Shown here: positions 44,255 through 52,304 of the stretch, one piece after another
Layout of the letters: every line of letters starts with the position of its first letter
How positions within the stretch are numbered: the stretch's first letter is position 1
From: Nostoc sp. HK-01
GTDB lineage: Bacteria; Cyanobacteriota; Cyanobacteriia; Cyanobacteriales; Nostocaceae
Assembly (NCBI GenBank): GCA_003990705.1
Contig: AP018319.1
Span: 248,001 to 312,000 of the forward strand
Length of the DNA stretch: 64,000 bases
Direction: 5' to 3'
Program-made: the position numbers and the translations under genes
The notes under the pieces: generated by a model
What the model was told of the DNA's origin: nothing
Databases searched by the model: none
What the model saw: only the letters and a program-made list of their open reading frames with translations

Positions 44255-45178
44255 ATGAACAACCCATCTTCTAGACGGATGAAATCTACTCACTCGGATT
44301 CTAAACAGACAAAGCCAACAACAAAGCAGCCCAAGCAGGAACAAGCAGAAGTAATTACTGTTGAAGTGGCGGCGGTAGAAGTTCCAGAGTTGACCCAGGA
44401 GGAACAGCGCGATCGCCATCGGTTAGAGGAGAAAGTAGAAACAGCGTTTTATGCGGCAGGGAAAGCACTGATGGAGTTGCGAGATCGCCGTCTTTATCGT
44501 TCAACGCACAAAACATTTGAGGAGTATTGCCGCGATCGCTTTGGTTATAGCCGTGATGCTGCTTATTTGAAGATGACAGCTACAACAGTGTATGAGAATC
44601 TTCAAAAACATTTGCCGACCATTGGTCGGCAAATACCTCTGCCGACAAGTGAAAGACAGGTGCGTTCATTAGCGAAAGCCGAGCTAGAACCATCCCAACA
44701 AGCGTATGTTTGGGAGCAAGCAGTAGAAGAAGCGGGAAATAAAATCCCCTCTGGTCGCATAGTCCAAAGTGTTGTAGATAAAATTCGAGAACGCACAAAA
44801 ATCCCGAATCCCTACCGCGAAGGCGAAATCTGCATTCTCATCCCGAAAGATAACCCAGATTTACGAGGTAAGGGCGGATGCTGGGGTGTAATAATTAATG
44901 TTGGCGATTACAGTTGTACTGTCCAAACTTGGGACGGGGAATACACAGTCAAAATTGAACATCTAAAATCGTTAGAACTGCTAGATGATGACTGTAAATC
45001 AATGCAGCAGTTATGTATGCGATTGCGGCGATTGCATCAGGTGGCAGACCATGATCCGTCAGTAGATTGGCTATTGCAGGGGTTGGGGAAACAGGCGAAG
45101 CCGTATTTGTCAGGATTACAGGCGAGGCTGTTGGGGACGGTGGAACGGGAGTATGGGCTTGATGGGAAGAAGAAGTGA
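44255..45178 (+). CDS. KorB/ParB-like plasmid protein of unknown function
   Basis: 307 residues. A Lys/Thr-rich N-terminus is followed by a module typical of cyanobacterial plasmids: ALMELRDRRLYRSTHKTFEEY, then a helix-turn-helix region (RDRFGYSRDAAYLKMTATTV), PTSERQVRSLAKAEL and a C-terminal beta domain (GCWGVIINVGDYSCTVQTWDGEY). The same N-terminal module starts the 558-residue coiled-coil protein at 36881, and a decayed copy of the C-terminal part lies at 59105-59365. DNA binding is likely; partition, copy control or regulation cannot be separated. An unusual palindrome lies inside the gene. Confidence 0.65.
   Translation: MNNPSSRRMKSTHSDSKQTKPTTKQPKQEQAEVITVEVAAVEVPELTQEEQRDRHRLEEKVETAFYAAGKALMELRDRRLYRSTHKTFEEYCRDRFGYSRDAAYLKMTATTVYENLQKHLPTIGRQIPLPTSERQVRSLAKAELEPSQQAYVWEQAVEEAGNKIPSGRIVQSVVDKIRERTKIPNPYREGEICILIPKDNPDLRGKGGCWGVIINVGDYSCTVQTWDGEYTVKIEHLKSLELLDDDCKSMQQLCMRLRRLHQVADHDPSVDWLLQGLGKQAKPYLSGLQARLLGTVEREYGLDGKKK
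44610..44634. repeat. Perfect 11-bp inverted repeat inside a DNA-binding protein gene
   Basis: ATTTGCCGACC, ATT, GGTCGGCAAAT: a perfect palindrome with a 3-bp centre, within codons for HLPTIGRQIP. It could be an operator bound by the protein itself, or a small inserted repeat. Confidence 0.7.
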
Positions 45179-45218
45179 TTGTAAAGAATAAGTTGCTGTA
45201 GTCAAGCGATCGCTCCAG

Positions 45219-45509
45219 TCAAAATCCAAAAATTTCTTGACGCATCAATAAACCTTTAGAGGTGAGAATCCAACAATTGTTGTCAGGTAAATATTCAGCT
45301 ATGTCTAAGCTCTGAAATTTGTTAAGTATGCCAAGCACGTAGTCGTTAATTTCAGGATCATCTAAGTAATTTTCAAAGTGAGCGTCACGAAGAATTTGTT
45401 GAAGATTGGCTGGAAGAGAGCAAAAAACATCAGCCTCAGTAGTGTTAACTGTAAAGGGCTGACCGTTAACATCATGAACAGTTTCTACTAAATCAAATGG
45501 AAGATTCAT
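45219..45509 (-). CDS. Small hypothetical protein
   Basis: 96 residues, acidic, alpha-helical, with a hydrophobic centre (NLQQILRDAHFENYL, then INDYVLGILNKFQSL). No family recognised. It is convergent with the KorB-like gene (40 bp apart). Start ATG at 45509 looks natural. Could be a winged-helix-type protein (C-terminal WILTSKGLLMRQEI), not proven. Confidence 0.5.
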   Translation of the reverse strand: MNLPFDLVETVHDVNGQPFTVNTTEADVFCSLPANLQQILRDAHFENYLDDPEINDYVLGILNKFQSLDIAEYLPDNNCWILTSKGLLMRQEIFGF

Positions 45510-45799
45510 GGTTGATTAAAAAATCAGTAGCCAAGATGATGACTATACTATTATCCTCACCAGGGAGATAAGTAAACTCCCGCTACAAAAAACTCAGAGT
45601 AGGGAAAATAATTATGGGCAAGCGGATCTTAATAACGGGCGTAAGTAAAGGTTTAGGCTACGCGATGAGCGAGGATTTTATTGCACAGGGTCATACAGTG
45701 ATTGGTTGCGCTCGTTCGGCGGCAGCGATTGAAAAAATGAAAGATAGCTTTGGTGCGCCGAATGACTTTGCAACTGTAGATGTAGCAAATGAAGAACAA

Positions 45800-46592
45800 T
45801 TGACATACTCCCCAGCCTAGAGGTGTGGGGATTCTAGGCTCAAACAGCAATTGCAGTTTCAAACCGACTTACATCACCTAACCCAACAGTCGATGCCCCG
45901 ACTGCACAAATTACCTGAGATGCGTTTTCATCCCTGCCGTTTAATGACTGACAGGAAGGACAGCACCACTCTCTAGTAGACAAATCAAGACTTTCTAAAA
46001 CATGGCCGCAGCAAGAACAAGTCTTAGTGCTGGGATACCATTGGTCGATGAAAACAACCCTCTTTTTCTTCTTTTTGGCAACCCATTCTAGTATTTGTAG
46101 AAACTCTCCAAACGCCAAATCAGAGATTTTTCTCCCCCAAAGACGCTGCATTCCTTTGAGGTTTAGTGTTTCAAAACATAACACATCAAATTTATCAGTC
46201 AAATGATGTGTCAACTTCCAAAACCAATCAAGCCGACGATGAGAAACATCTTCGTATCGACGTACTAAATTCTTTCTAGCTCGTTCACGATTAGATGAGC
46301 CTTTCAACTTTTTGGAATGCTGTCTGCTGTATATTTTGATGGCGTTGAGTGACTGCTTGAAAAATTGGGGTGATTCAATTTTAGTACCGTCTGAACAAGT
46401 GAGGAATATTTTCAATCCAAAATCAAAGCCAGCGATTTTACCCGTCTTAACTTCAACTTCTAGTTTGTTCCCCTCATCAACTACCACAACCATAAACAAC
46501 TCACCCAACGGTGTGCGTTTAATGGTTAGGGTTTTGACTGTTCCCTCAATCTCTCTAGACTTCCAAAGAGGAACCTCAAACCCATGTTTTTG
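45800..46592 (-). mobile_element. Truncated IS200/IS605-type element (tnpB only, left part missing)
   Basis: On the minus strand the element ends in the hairpin CCCCA-CCT-AGG-TGGGG region (45810-45830) followed by GTCAA, a typical right end. Its left boundary falls after TTTTTTAC of the host (TTAC-type target). The left-end region and the first half of tnpB are absent, yet the host junction is exact. Confidence 0.72.
45840..46592 (-). pseudogene. tnpB: tnpB, N-terminally truncated RNA-guided nuclease gene
   Basis: An open frame without start codon runs from the element boundary (QKHGFEVPLWKSREIEGTV) into the ATG at 46508 (MGELFMVVVVDEG). The RuvC parts remain: Asp in AGFDFGLKIF, Glu in LCFETLNLKGM, Asp in GRDENAS, and the zinc ribbon CSCCGH...CCPSC. 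About 170 N-terminal residues, needed for binding the guide RNA and the target motif, are missing, so activity is unlikely. Confidence 0.82.
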
Positions 46593-47132
46593 GTAAAAAA
46601 TTGGGCAACAGAGATACTGGCTAAATATGAGCCACCAGATATATTGATTAATAACGCCGCCATCGTTAACCCACCAGCACCTTTGTGGGAGATACCATCC
46701 GAGGAATTTTCACAGTTAATAGATATCAATATTAAAGGGGTAGTGAATGTAATTCGCCATTTCGTGCCAGCAATGCTAGAAAAGCAACAAGGTATCATTG
46801 TCAACTTTAGTTCTGGTTGGGGACGTTCGACTTCACCAGAAGTAGCACCATACTGTGCATCTAAGTGGGCAATAGAGGGGTTAACGCGGTCTTTAGCACA
46901 AGAATTACCTGTGGGGATGGCAGCTATTCCATTGAATCCAGGGATTATTCATACAGATATGTTGAGTATTTGCTTTGGAGAATCAGCAGCTTCTTATACC
47001 TGTGCATCTAAGTGGGCTTTAAAAGCAGTTCCGTTTATTCTGAAATTGAAACCCAAGGATAACGGTACTCCCCTAACGGTTCCCGGATGACAACGATTGT
47101 TTTAGCAAGAGCAAGAGCAAGAGCCAAAATAT

Positions 47133-47151
47133 AGTGCTAATGTACTATAAT
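47133..47151 (+). promoter_or_regulatory. LexA-box-like operator overlapping a -10 box upstream of dinB
   Basis: AGTGCTAATGTACT (47133-47146) differs at one position from AGTACTAATGTACT and fits the reported Anabaena LexA box RGTACNNNDGTWCB apart from that base. TATAAT (47146-47151) begins in its last base, so a bound repressor would block the promoter. dinB starts 64 bp downstream. Confidence 0.65.
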
Positions 47152-47214
47152 GAGGCAGAATTGAGGGATATAAATCTCAATCACGTATTTATTTGAAGAA
47201 GACCGCAAGTATAA

Positions 47215-48327
47215 ATGTGTGATGTCTCAACAACTAAAACGATGCGGAAAATTATCCATGTGGATATGGATGCGTTTTACGCATCAGTTGAGCAACGGGA
47301 TAATCCGCAATACCGAAGCAAACCATTAGTAGTTGGTGGCAGTCCAAGTCAAAGGGGAGTGGTCGCAGCCTCCAGCTATGAGGCCAGGAAATTCGGCATC
47401 CACTCAGCTATGCCATCAATAACAGCCATAAATAAATGCCCTGAGCTAATATTCGTGCGACCGAGATTTGATGTCTACCGAGAAGTATCGGCTAAAATCC
47501 ACGAAATATTCAGACGCTACACCGATTGTGTCGAAGGGGTAGCCTTGGATGAAGCGTATTTAGATGTGACAGAGAATAAGCAAAATATTCCCTACGCTTA
47601 CACCATTGCCAGACACATCAAAGCTGCAATCATGGAAGAAACCCTTCTAACAGCAACAGCCGGGGTGTCGATTAATAAGTTCCTGGCAAAGATGGCATCA
47701 GGACAGAACAAGCCCAACGGATTAACGGTGATTTTACCGGAGGATGCAATCGCTTTTGTGGAAGGGTTAGCAATTAAGAAATTTCATGGCATAGGGGAAG
47801 TCACAGCAGCCAAGATGCACTCTCTGGGTATACATACAGGCGCAGATTTGAAGAGGCGATCGCTTGCCGAGTTAACAAAACATTTTGGGAAGGTAGGACA
47901 TCATTACTACAAGATAGCCAGGGCAGAAGATGACCGAATAGTTGAGCCGAACAGAGTCCGCAAGTCTGTTGGTGCGGAAACATCATTTGCGGTTAATCTG
48001 AGCGATCGCCTGCAAATGTTATATGAACTCGAACAAATTGCTCAAATTGTACAACAACGGCTAGAACAAAACACCACAAGAGGACGGACGTTAACGTTAA
48101 AAATCAAATTCTCTAATTATCAACAAATCACTCGCAGTAAGGCTTTAGCTAATTACACGCGTGATTTAGAAACTATCATTGCCATAGCGACAGAACTGTT
48201 TGAGGCGGTTGAGCTAGAAAACCGTAGTATCAGATTGTTAGGAATTGCATTGTCTAATCTAGAAAACGCAAAACAAAAACAGGTAATACAACTGCCACTG
48301 TTTGAATACGTAATGAATGAGTTGTAA
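47215..48327 (+). CDS. dinB: DNA polymerase IV (Y-family)
   Basis: 370 residues, a normal length. Catalytic and family motifs: IIHVDMDAFYASVEQRDNP (first Asp), SYEARKFGIHSAMPS, and VALDEAYLDVTE (Asp-Glu pair). Thumb (GIGEVTAAKMHSLGIHT) and little-finger domains are complete to about 350. It copies past damaged bases at the price of mutations. Start ATG at 47215; translation could also begin at an in-frame ATG nine codons on, before RKIIHVD. A LexA-like site lies upstream and a photolyase gene follows 73 bp downstream, giving a small DNA-damage block. Confidence 0.93.
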   Translation: MCDVSTTKTMRKIIHVDMDAFYASVEQRDNPQYRSKPLVVGGSPSQRGVVAASSYEARKFGIHSAMPSITAINKCPELIFVRPRFDVYREVSAKIHEIFRRYTDCVEGVALDEAYLDVTENKQNIPYAYTIARHIKAAIMEETLLTATAGVSINKFLAKMASGQNKPNGLTVILPEDAIAFVEGLAIKKFHGIGEVTAAKMHSLGIHTGADLKRRSLAELTKHFGKVGHHYYKIARAEDDRIVEPNRVRKSVGAETSFAVNLSDRLQMLYELEQIAQIVQQRLEQNTTRGRTLTLKIKFSNYQQITRSKALANYTRDLETIIAIATELFEAVELENRSIRLLGIALSNLENAKQKQVIQLPLFEYVMNEL

Positions 48328-48366
48328 CCAATCTAATTAGTAGAGTAGAAAAACTCCCCTTCCTTT

Positions 48367-48380
48367 GGTACAAATGTATT
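48367..48380 (+). promoter_or_regulatory. LexA-box-like site upstream of the photolyase gene
   Basis: GGTACAAATGTATT fits RGTACNNNDGTWCB except for one base (T for C at position 13). It lies 20 bp before the chosen start ATG 48401. Translation from an upstream TTG or ATG would run through it, another reason for the later start. Confidence 0.45.
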
Positions 48381-48400
48381 GTAAGGGAAAAAGTAGAAAT

Positions 48401-49948
48401 ATGCACCTTCTTTGGTTCCGTCGAGATTTGCGGCTAACAGATAACGAGATAGTGACGTTGGCAACTGCTGATGGTGCAGCAGTTTTACCATTGTTTATCA
48501 TTGATCCTTGGTTTTATACCTGGGCTGATGTGGGAAAAAGTAGAGTCAGGTTTTTGTTTGAATCACTAGAAAACTTAGACAGAAACTTGAGAAAATTAGG
48601 AAGTAAATTATACTTATTTGAAGGCAATTCTAGAGAAATATTGCAAGAGTTGACTAAACAGTTAATCAACTGTGGGTATAACCCAAAGCTTTGGTTTAAT
48701 CGAGATGTGCAAGTAGAGTATGGAATTAGTCGAGACAAAAGTGTAATCGATTTCTACAAAGAATTAAAACTTGATTACTATGTTGGATTAAACAACTTTC
48801 TACAGTTGTACGAAAAGCGCGATGAGTGGTTTGAGCAATATTACAATTACCAAAGACAACCCCAACACCAAATACCGTCTGTTATCAATACACCTTCATT
48901 AAACGTTCAATTACCGCAGTTAACTTTTGAAGAGCTTAAACAGAAATATCATCATTTTTGGGCAGTAGAGAAAGTTTACTTTTTAGGGGGAGAAACACAA
49001 GCAATCTCAACATTAGACTCATTCTTGAAGAGTAGATATCAAGGATACCACTGGAAGCTGTCACGTCCAATGTTGTCACAAATGGGTGCAACATCACATT
49101 TATCCCCCCATCTAACTTTTGGAACTATTTCGGTTCGCGGTGTCTATCAAAAAACGAAACTCAAAGCCTCCGAACTAAAACATCAGCCCAAAGCAGAGTT
49201 TTCATTAAAAACATTCCGTGACCGTTTGCGCTGGCATGATAGTTTTACTCAAAGACTATATTTTCATCCGGAGATTGCTTACAAGAATCGCTACAAAGAA
49301 TTTGATAATTTATACACTCCAGAACCGTTGTCACCAGAAAAGCAGGAACTATTTGAGGCATGGCAACAGGGTCGGACAGGTTTTCCTCTGATTGATGCAA
49401 GTATGCGACAACTTAAAGCAATGGGATGGATGAACTTCCGCATGAGAGCGATGTGCGCCACATTCTTGACAATTAACTGTGGGATTTCATGGCATCACGG
49501 GGCTAAACATTATATGAACTATTTAGTAGATGGTGATTTAGCAATAGATAATTGGCAGTGGCAAATGCAATCTGGCGTAACTAATCCATTGAGCGACACT
49601 TTTAGAATATATAACCCCAACAAAAATATTTCCCAGAAAGACCCAGATGGAAGTTTTATTTATTACTGGATACCGGAACTCCAAGGGTACAGCTTACAAG
49701 ACATTCTGACTGAAAAATATATTAGTAACAGTTCTTATCCAGAAGCAGTTTTAGATTGGTCAAAAACACGTAAAGTGAATGGAAAAATAGTTTCTGATTT
49801 ACGTAAACACTCCAAAGCGCGACTAATCAGCCAGGGTGGAGATGAATATGAAAGTGCTGTGGTTGCCAAAGAAACGGTAGATAAATACTGGCAGCATAAA
49901 AATCAAGAATATCAGGAATATCAACAAAGGCTTACCCAAGCAGAATAA
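48401..49948 (+). CDS. Deoxyribodipyrimidine photolyase / cryptochrome family
   Basis: 515 residues from ATG 48401. N-terminal antenna-chromophore fold (LLWFRRDLRLTDNEIVTLA, residues 2-130) and C-terminal FAD domain with RDRLRWHDSFTQRLYF, GRTGFPLIDASMRQLKAMGWM and FRIYNPNKNISQKDPDG. The tryptophan-rich DNWQWQ motif is kept. It repairs UV-made pyrimidine dimers with blue light, or could be a cryptochrome-type sensor; which one cannot be told from sequence. It follows dinB on the same strand and shares a LexA-like site type. Upstream in-frame starts (48365, 48374) add residues with no family match. Confidence 0.9.
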   Translation: MHLLWFRRDLRLTDNEIVTLATADGAAVLPLFIIDPWFYTWADVGKSRVRFLFESLENLDRNLRKLGSKLYLFEGNSREILQELTKQLINCGYNPKLWFNRDVQVEYGISRDKSVIDFYKELKLDYYVGLNNFLQLYEKRDEWFEQYYNYQRQPQHQIPSVINTPSLNVQLPQLTFEELKQKYHHFWAVEKVYFLGGETQAISTLDSFLKSRYQGYHWKLSRPMLSQMGATSHLSPHLTFGTISVRGVYQKTKLKASELKHQPKAEFSLKTFRDRLRWHDSFTQRLYFHPEIAYKNRYKEFDNLYTPEPLSPEKQELFEAWQQGRTGFPLIDASMRQLKAMGWMNFRMRAMCATFLTINCGISWHHGAKHYMNYLVDGDLAIDNWQWQMQSGVTNPLSDTFRIYNPNKNISQKDPDGSFIYYWIPELQGYSLQDILTEKYISNSSYPEAVLDWSKTRKVNGKIVSDLRKHSKARLISQGGDEYESAVVAKETVDKYWQHKNQEYQEYQQRLTQAE

Positions 49949-50036
49949 AGCGATGGTTACGCCGCCAACCTCTAGCAGCGATCGCCCACACCCACACCCA
50001 CCCGCAATCCGATAAAATTCATCAGTAGAACAGAAG

Positions 50037-50252
50037 TTGCCAGTAGGGGAAGCAATTGAGCCAGAGTCCACCCAGCCGAAAACTGAAGATTACGATCCTG
50101 ACATTGTATATCAGGGACAGCAGCCAAAAAGTCCTTTATATCAACTCCACAAGAGCAAAGCTGCCCTGGTAAAAGTCCAGAACAGCTATGGCATTGTTAA
50201 TGCTAAACTAGCTCGGATTTTTAATTGTGAACAATCCGAATACAACAGCTAG
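50037..50252 (+). CDS. Short hypothetical protein
   Basis: 71 residues, start TTG 50037. Hydrophilic N-terminus (EPESTQPKTEDYDPDIVYQGQ), then a helical basic end (HKSKAALVKVQNSYGIVNAKL). The ending looks like a real short domain; the start is unsure and no good ribosome binding site is visible. Convergent with the IF-3 gene (9 bp apart). Confidence 0.35.
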   Translation: MPVGEAIEPESTQPKTEDYDPDIVYQGQQPKSPLYQLHKSKAALVKVQNSYGIVNAKLARIFNCEQSEYNS

Positions 50253-50261
50253 GAAATTAAT

Positions 50262-50774
50262 TTAAGCAGGAATAATTTGAGCAGTCAGCGAACGTTTATC
50301 AAGTGATTGAACTTTACCTACTTCGCTTAAGGCAGTGGCTATCCGTTCTAACAATTCACCAGCTTGTTCACGATATTGATTTTCTCGACCACGTAAGCGA
50401 ATAGCAAATTTAACCGAATCGCCTTTACTTAACCACTTAACAGCTTGCTCAATACGTAAGTTATAATCAGCAGCACCAATATTAGGACGTAGGCGAACTT
50501 CTTTCACGGTTGGTCTAGCACTTTGTCCCTGACGTTTTTTCTTTTGATACTGAAGCTTACCATAGTTGAGAATCTTGGCGATTGGAGCGTCTTGTCCTTC
50601 AGAAACTACAACTAAATCAAGCTCTAAGCTTTCGGCTAATTCTAAAGCTTCGTTAGTATTTATTAAACCACGATTGTTATTTTCGTGATCAATCAAGAAA
50701 ACTTGGGGTGACTTGATTTGTGAGTTAATTAGTTGCTTTTGGATGGCGATGAGGCTTTCCTCCTGATTTTGCAA
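50262..50774 (-). CDS. infC: Translation initiation factor IF-3 paralogue
   Basis: 170 residues covering both IF-3 domains: N-terminal VFLIDHENNNRGLINTNEAL, linker APIAKILNYGKLQYQKKKR, C-terminal VKEVRLRPNIGAADYNLRIEQ, KWLSKGDSVKFAIRLRGRE. IF-3 checks start-codon pairing on the 30S subunit. It lacks the usual ...VKVFGGREISNPELG N-terminal wording and the Lys-rich C-terminal tail, so it differs from the housekeeping protein and is likely an extra copy. Only a TTG start is seen (50774), 17 bp from a tnpB element, which probably replaced the native promoter and perhaps the first codons. A plasmid-borne IF-3 is unusual. Confidence 0.85.
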   Translation of the reverse strand: MQNQEESLIAIQKQLINSQIKSPQVFLIDHENNNRGLINTNEALELAESLELDLVVVSEGQDAPIAKILNYGKLQYQKKKRQGQSARPTVKEVRLRPNIGAADYNLRIEQAVKWLSKGDSVKFAIRLRGRENQYREQAGELLERIATALSEVGKVQSLDKRSLTAQIIPA

Positions 50775-50790
50775 TACTTACTAAATTCAA

Positions 50791-52119
50791 TTGACACTCC
50801 CCGGCGTGAACGCACGGGGTTCTTGGATCTAAGACATAACTTGCTCATACAGGCTTTCACCAACAAGAGTAGAGGTTGCATCTCCCCAAGCGTTGCTTGC
50901 GTCTAGCGCAAAGGTTCCGGTATGCCCTACCGTACCCAATCCTCGACTAAGGATGATCCTGGCTGCGTTTTCATCCCTATCCATCGAACAACCACATTTA
51001 CAAACGTGTGTCCTAGTGGATAGTGTTTTCTTCACAATTTCACCACAGTTAGAGCATTCTTGGCTTGTGTATTGCGGATTAACCGCAACCGTGACACGTT
51101 TAAATACTTTACCAAAATACTCAACCCAGACACGAAACTGATACCAAGATGCGTCATTAATAGACTTAGCTAAACAATGATTTTTCACCATATTTTTAAT
51201 CCTCAAATCTTCGTAGGCTATCAAGTCGTTGGACTGAACTACGCACCGTGCTAATTTCACCGCATGGTCTTTACGTTGCCTACTTATTTTGAGGTGGCGA
51301 TTACCTAAAAGCTGCCTAGCTTTACCCCGATTTTTTGAGCCTTTTACCTTTCTAGAAACACGGCGTTGTGAACGTTTGAGAACTTTCTCGCCTTTACGCA
51401 AAAATTTAGGGTTCTCAACTACCAACCCGTTAGAATCGGTGTAGTACTCTTTTAATCCAACATCTAAGCCCACTGTTTTACCAGTTGCTTCTATGTTTTC
51501 AGAACGGTTTGCATCAACACAAAATTGAACATATACACCATCTGCACGTTTTACCAATCTCACCCGTTTGATTTGGTTGGGTTGGTAGAAATGCAAATCA
51601 CGAGTCCCTTTGAGTTTTAGACGACCAATACCTTTTTTGTCAGTAAAGGTTATGGATTTGCGATTATCTGCAAGCTTCCATCCGGTAGATTTGTACTCAA
51701 CCGAGCGACAATCTTTCTGGAATTGGGGAAAACCTTTCTTGCCAGAGATGCCCTTTTTACAGTTTTCATAAAACCTGGAGATCGATGACCACGCCCGTTC
51801 AGCACTAGCTTGACGAGCCATTGAATTGAGTTCATTTGCGAAGGGGAAATTAGCCGCAAGTACAGCGCAATATTTCTGCAAGTCATTTTTACTCGTGCCT
51901 TGAACATCCATCCATAGCCGAATACAGCTATTGCGGATGAATTTGGCGGTACGAATTGCATCATCTATTGCCGCTAATTGCGTTGATTTCCCATAAGCTT
52001 TGAATTCAAAAACTAGCATCGCTTCACCTCCTCTCTTATACTACAATGCTCGGTATAAGATTAATTAGAATACAATAAAAGTCGCCCTAGAAGTGCGAGG
52101 CTTTAGACCCAGTTTTTCG
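50791..52119 (-). mobile_element. IS200/IS605-type (IS1341-like) element with intact tnpB, no tnpA
   Basis: 1329 bp. Right end on minus: hairpin at 50799-50819 (CCCCG-GCGT-ACGC-CGGGG) then GTGTCAA. Left end on minus begins after host TTAC (complement of GTAAC at 52120) with a GAAAAACTGGGT start and the usual AGCCTCGCAC hairpin region. No target duplication, as expected. The right end faces IF-3. Confidence 0.82.
50829..52019 (-). CDS. tnpB: TnpB RNA-guided nuclease, full length
   Basis: 396 residues. N-terminal wedge/REC part (EFKAYGKSTQLAAIDDAIRTAK, then ISRFYENCKKGISGKKGFPQF), RuvC Asp in VGLDVGLKEYYTDSNG, Glu in LIAYEDLRIKNM, zinc ribbon CSNCGEIV...CKCGCSMDRD, final Asp in DRDENAARI. All key residues present. 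A strong GAGGAGGTG precedes the ATG. The omega RNA would come from the tnpB 3' end and the right end, so its guide would be the flanking sequence 50771-50790, i.e. the start of the IF-3 gene. Mobility needs a TnpA supplied elsewhere. Confidence 0.93.
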   Translation of the reverse strand: MLVFEFKAYGKSTQLAAIDDAIRTAKFIRNSCIRLWMDVQGTSKNDLQKYCAVLAANFPFANELNSMARQASAERAWSSISRFYENCKKGISGKKGFPQFQKDCRSVEYKSTGWKLADNRKSITFTDKKGIGRLKLKGTRDLHFYQPNQIKRVRLVKRADGVYVQFCVDANRSENIEATGKTVGLDVGLKEYYTDSNGLVVENPKFLRKGEKVLKRSQRRVSRKVKGSKNRGKARQLLGNRHLKISRQRKDHAVKLARCVVQSNDLIAYEDLRIKNMVKNHCLAKSINDASWYQFRVWVEYFGKVFKRVTVAVNPQYTSQECSNCGEIVKKTLSTRTHVCKCGCSMDRDENAARIILSRGLGTVGHTGTFALDASNAWGDATSTLVGESLYEQVMS

Positions 52120-52304
52120 GTAACATTTTGCTCAACAAATGCTCTTGTGAATATATCGTAACTTAATCCTTGTCTAAGCCGATTCGTAAAACCCGTCAAC
52201 TCAGATTCGGTGATGAGTTAACAAAAGTTTAAATAAGATATGTAGGAGCAAAAACCTGAATAGTCGCTGACTCGAATATCATAATTTCCTAGCTGTACAC
52301 ATCA

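Larger units (their letters stand above)
45614..47090 (+). pseudogene. Short-chain dehydrogenase/reductase gene split by a tnpB element
   Basis: The N-terminal part (45614-45799) has the cofactor motif TGVSKGLGYAM and reads to DVANEEQ. The C-terminal part resumes at 46593 with VKNWATEILAKYEPPDIL, NNAA, the catalytic SSGWGRS and YCASK, to 47090. Removing 45800-46592 restores NEEQ-VKNWATE in frame with no lost base, so the host gene was intact before insertion. Present pieces cannot make a complete enzyme. Restored length about 228 residues, normal for an SDR. Confidence 0.8.
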
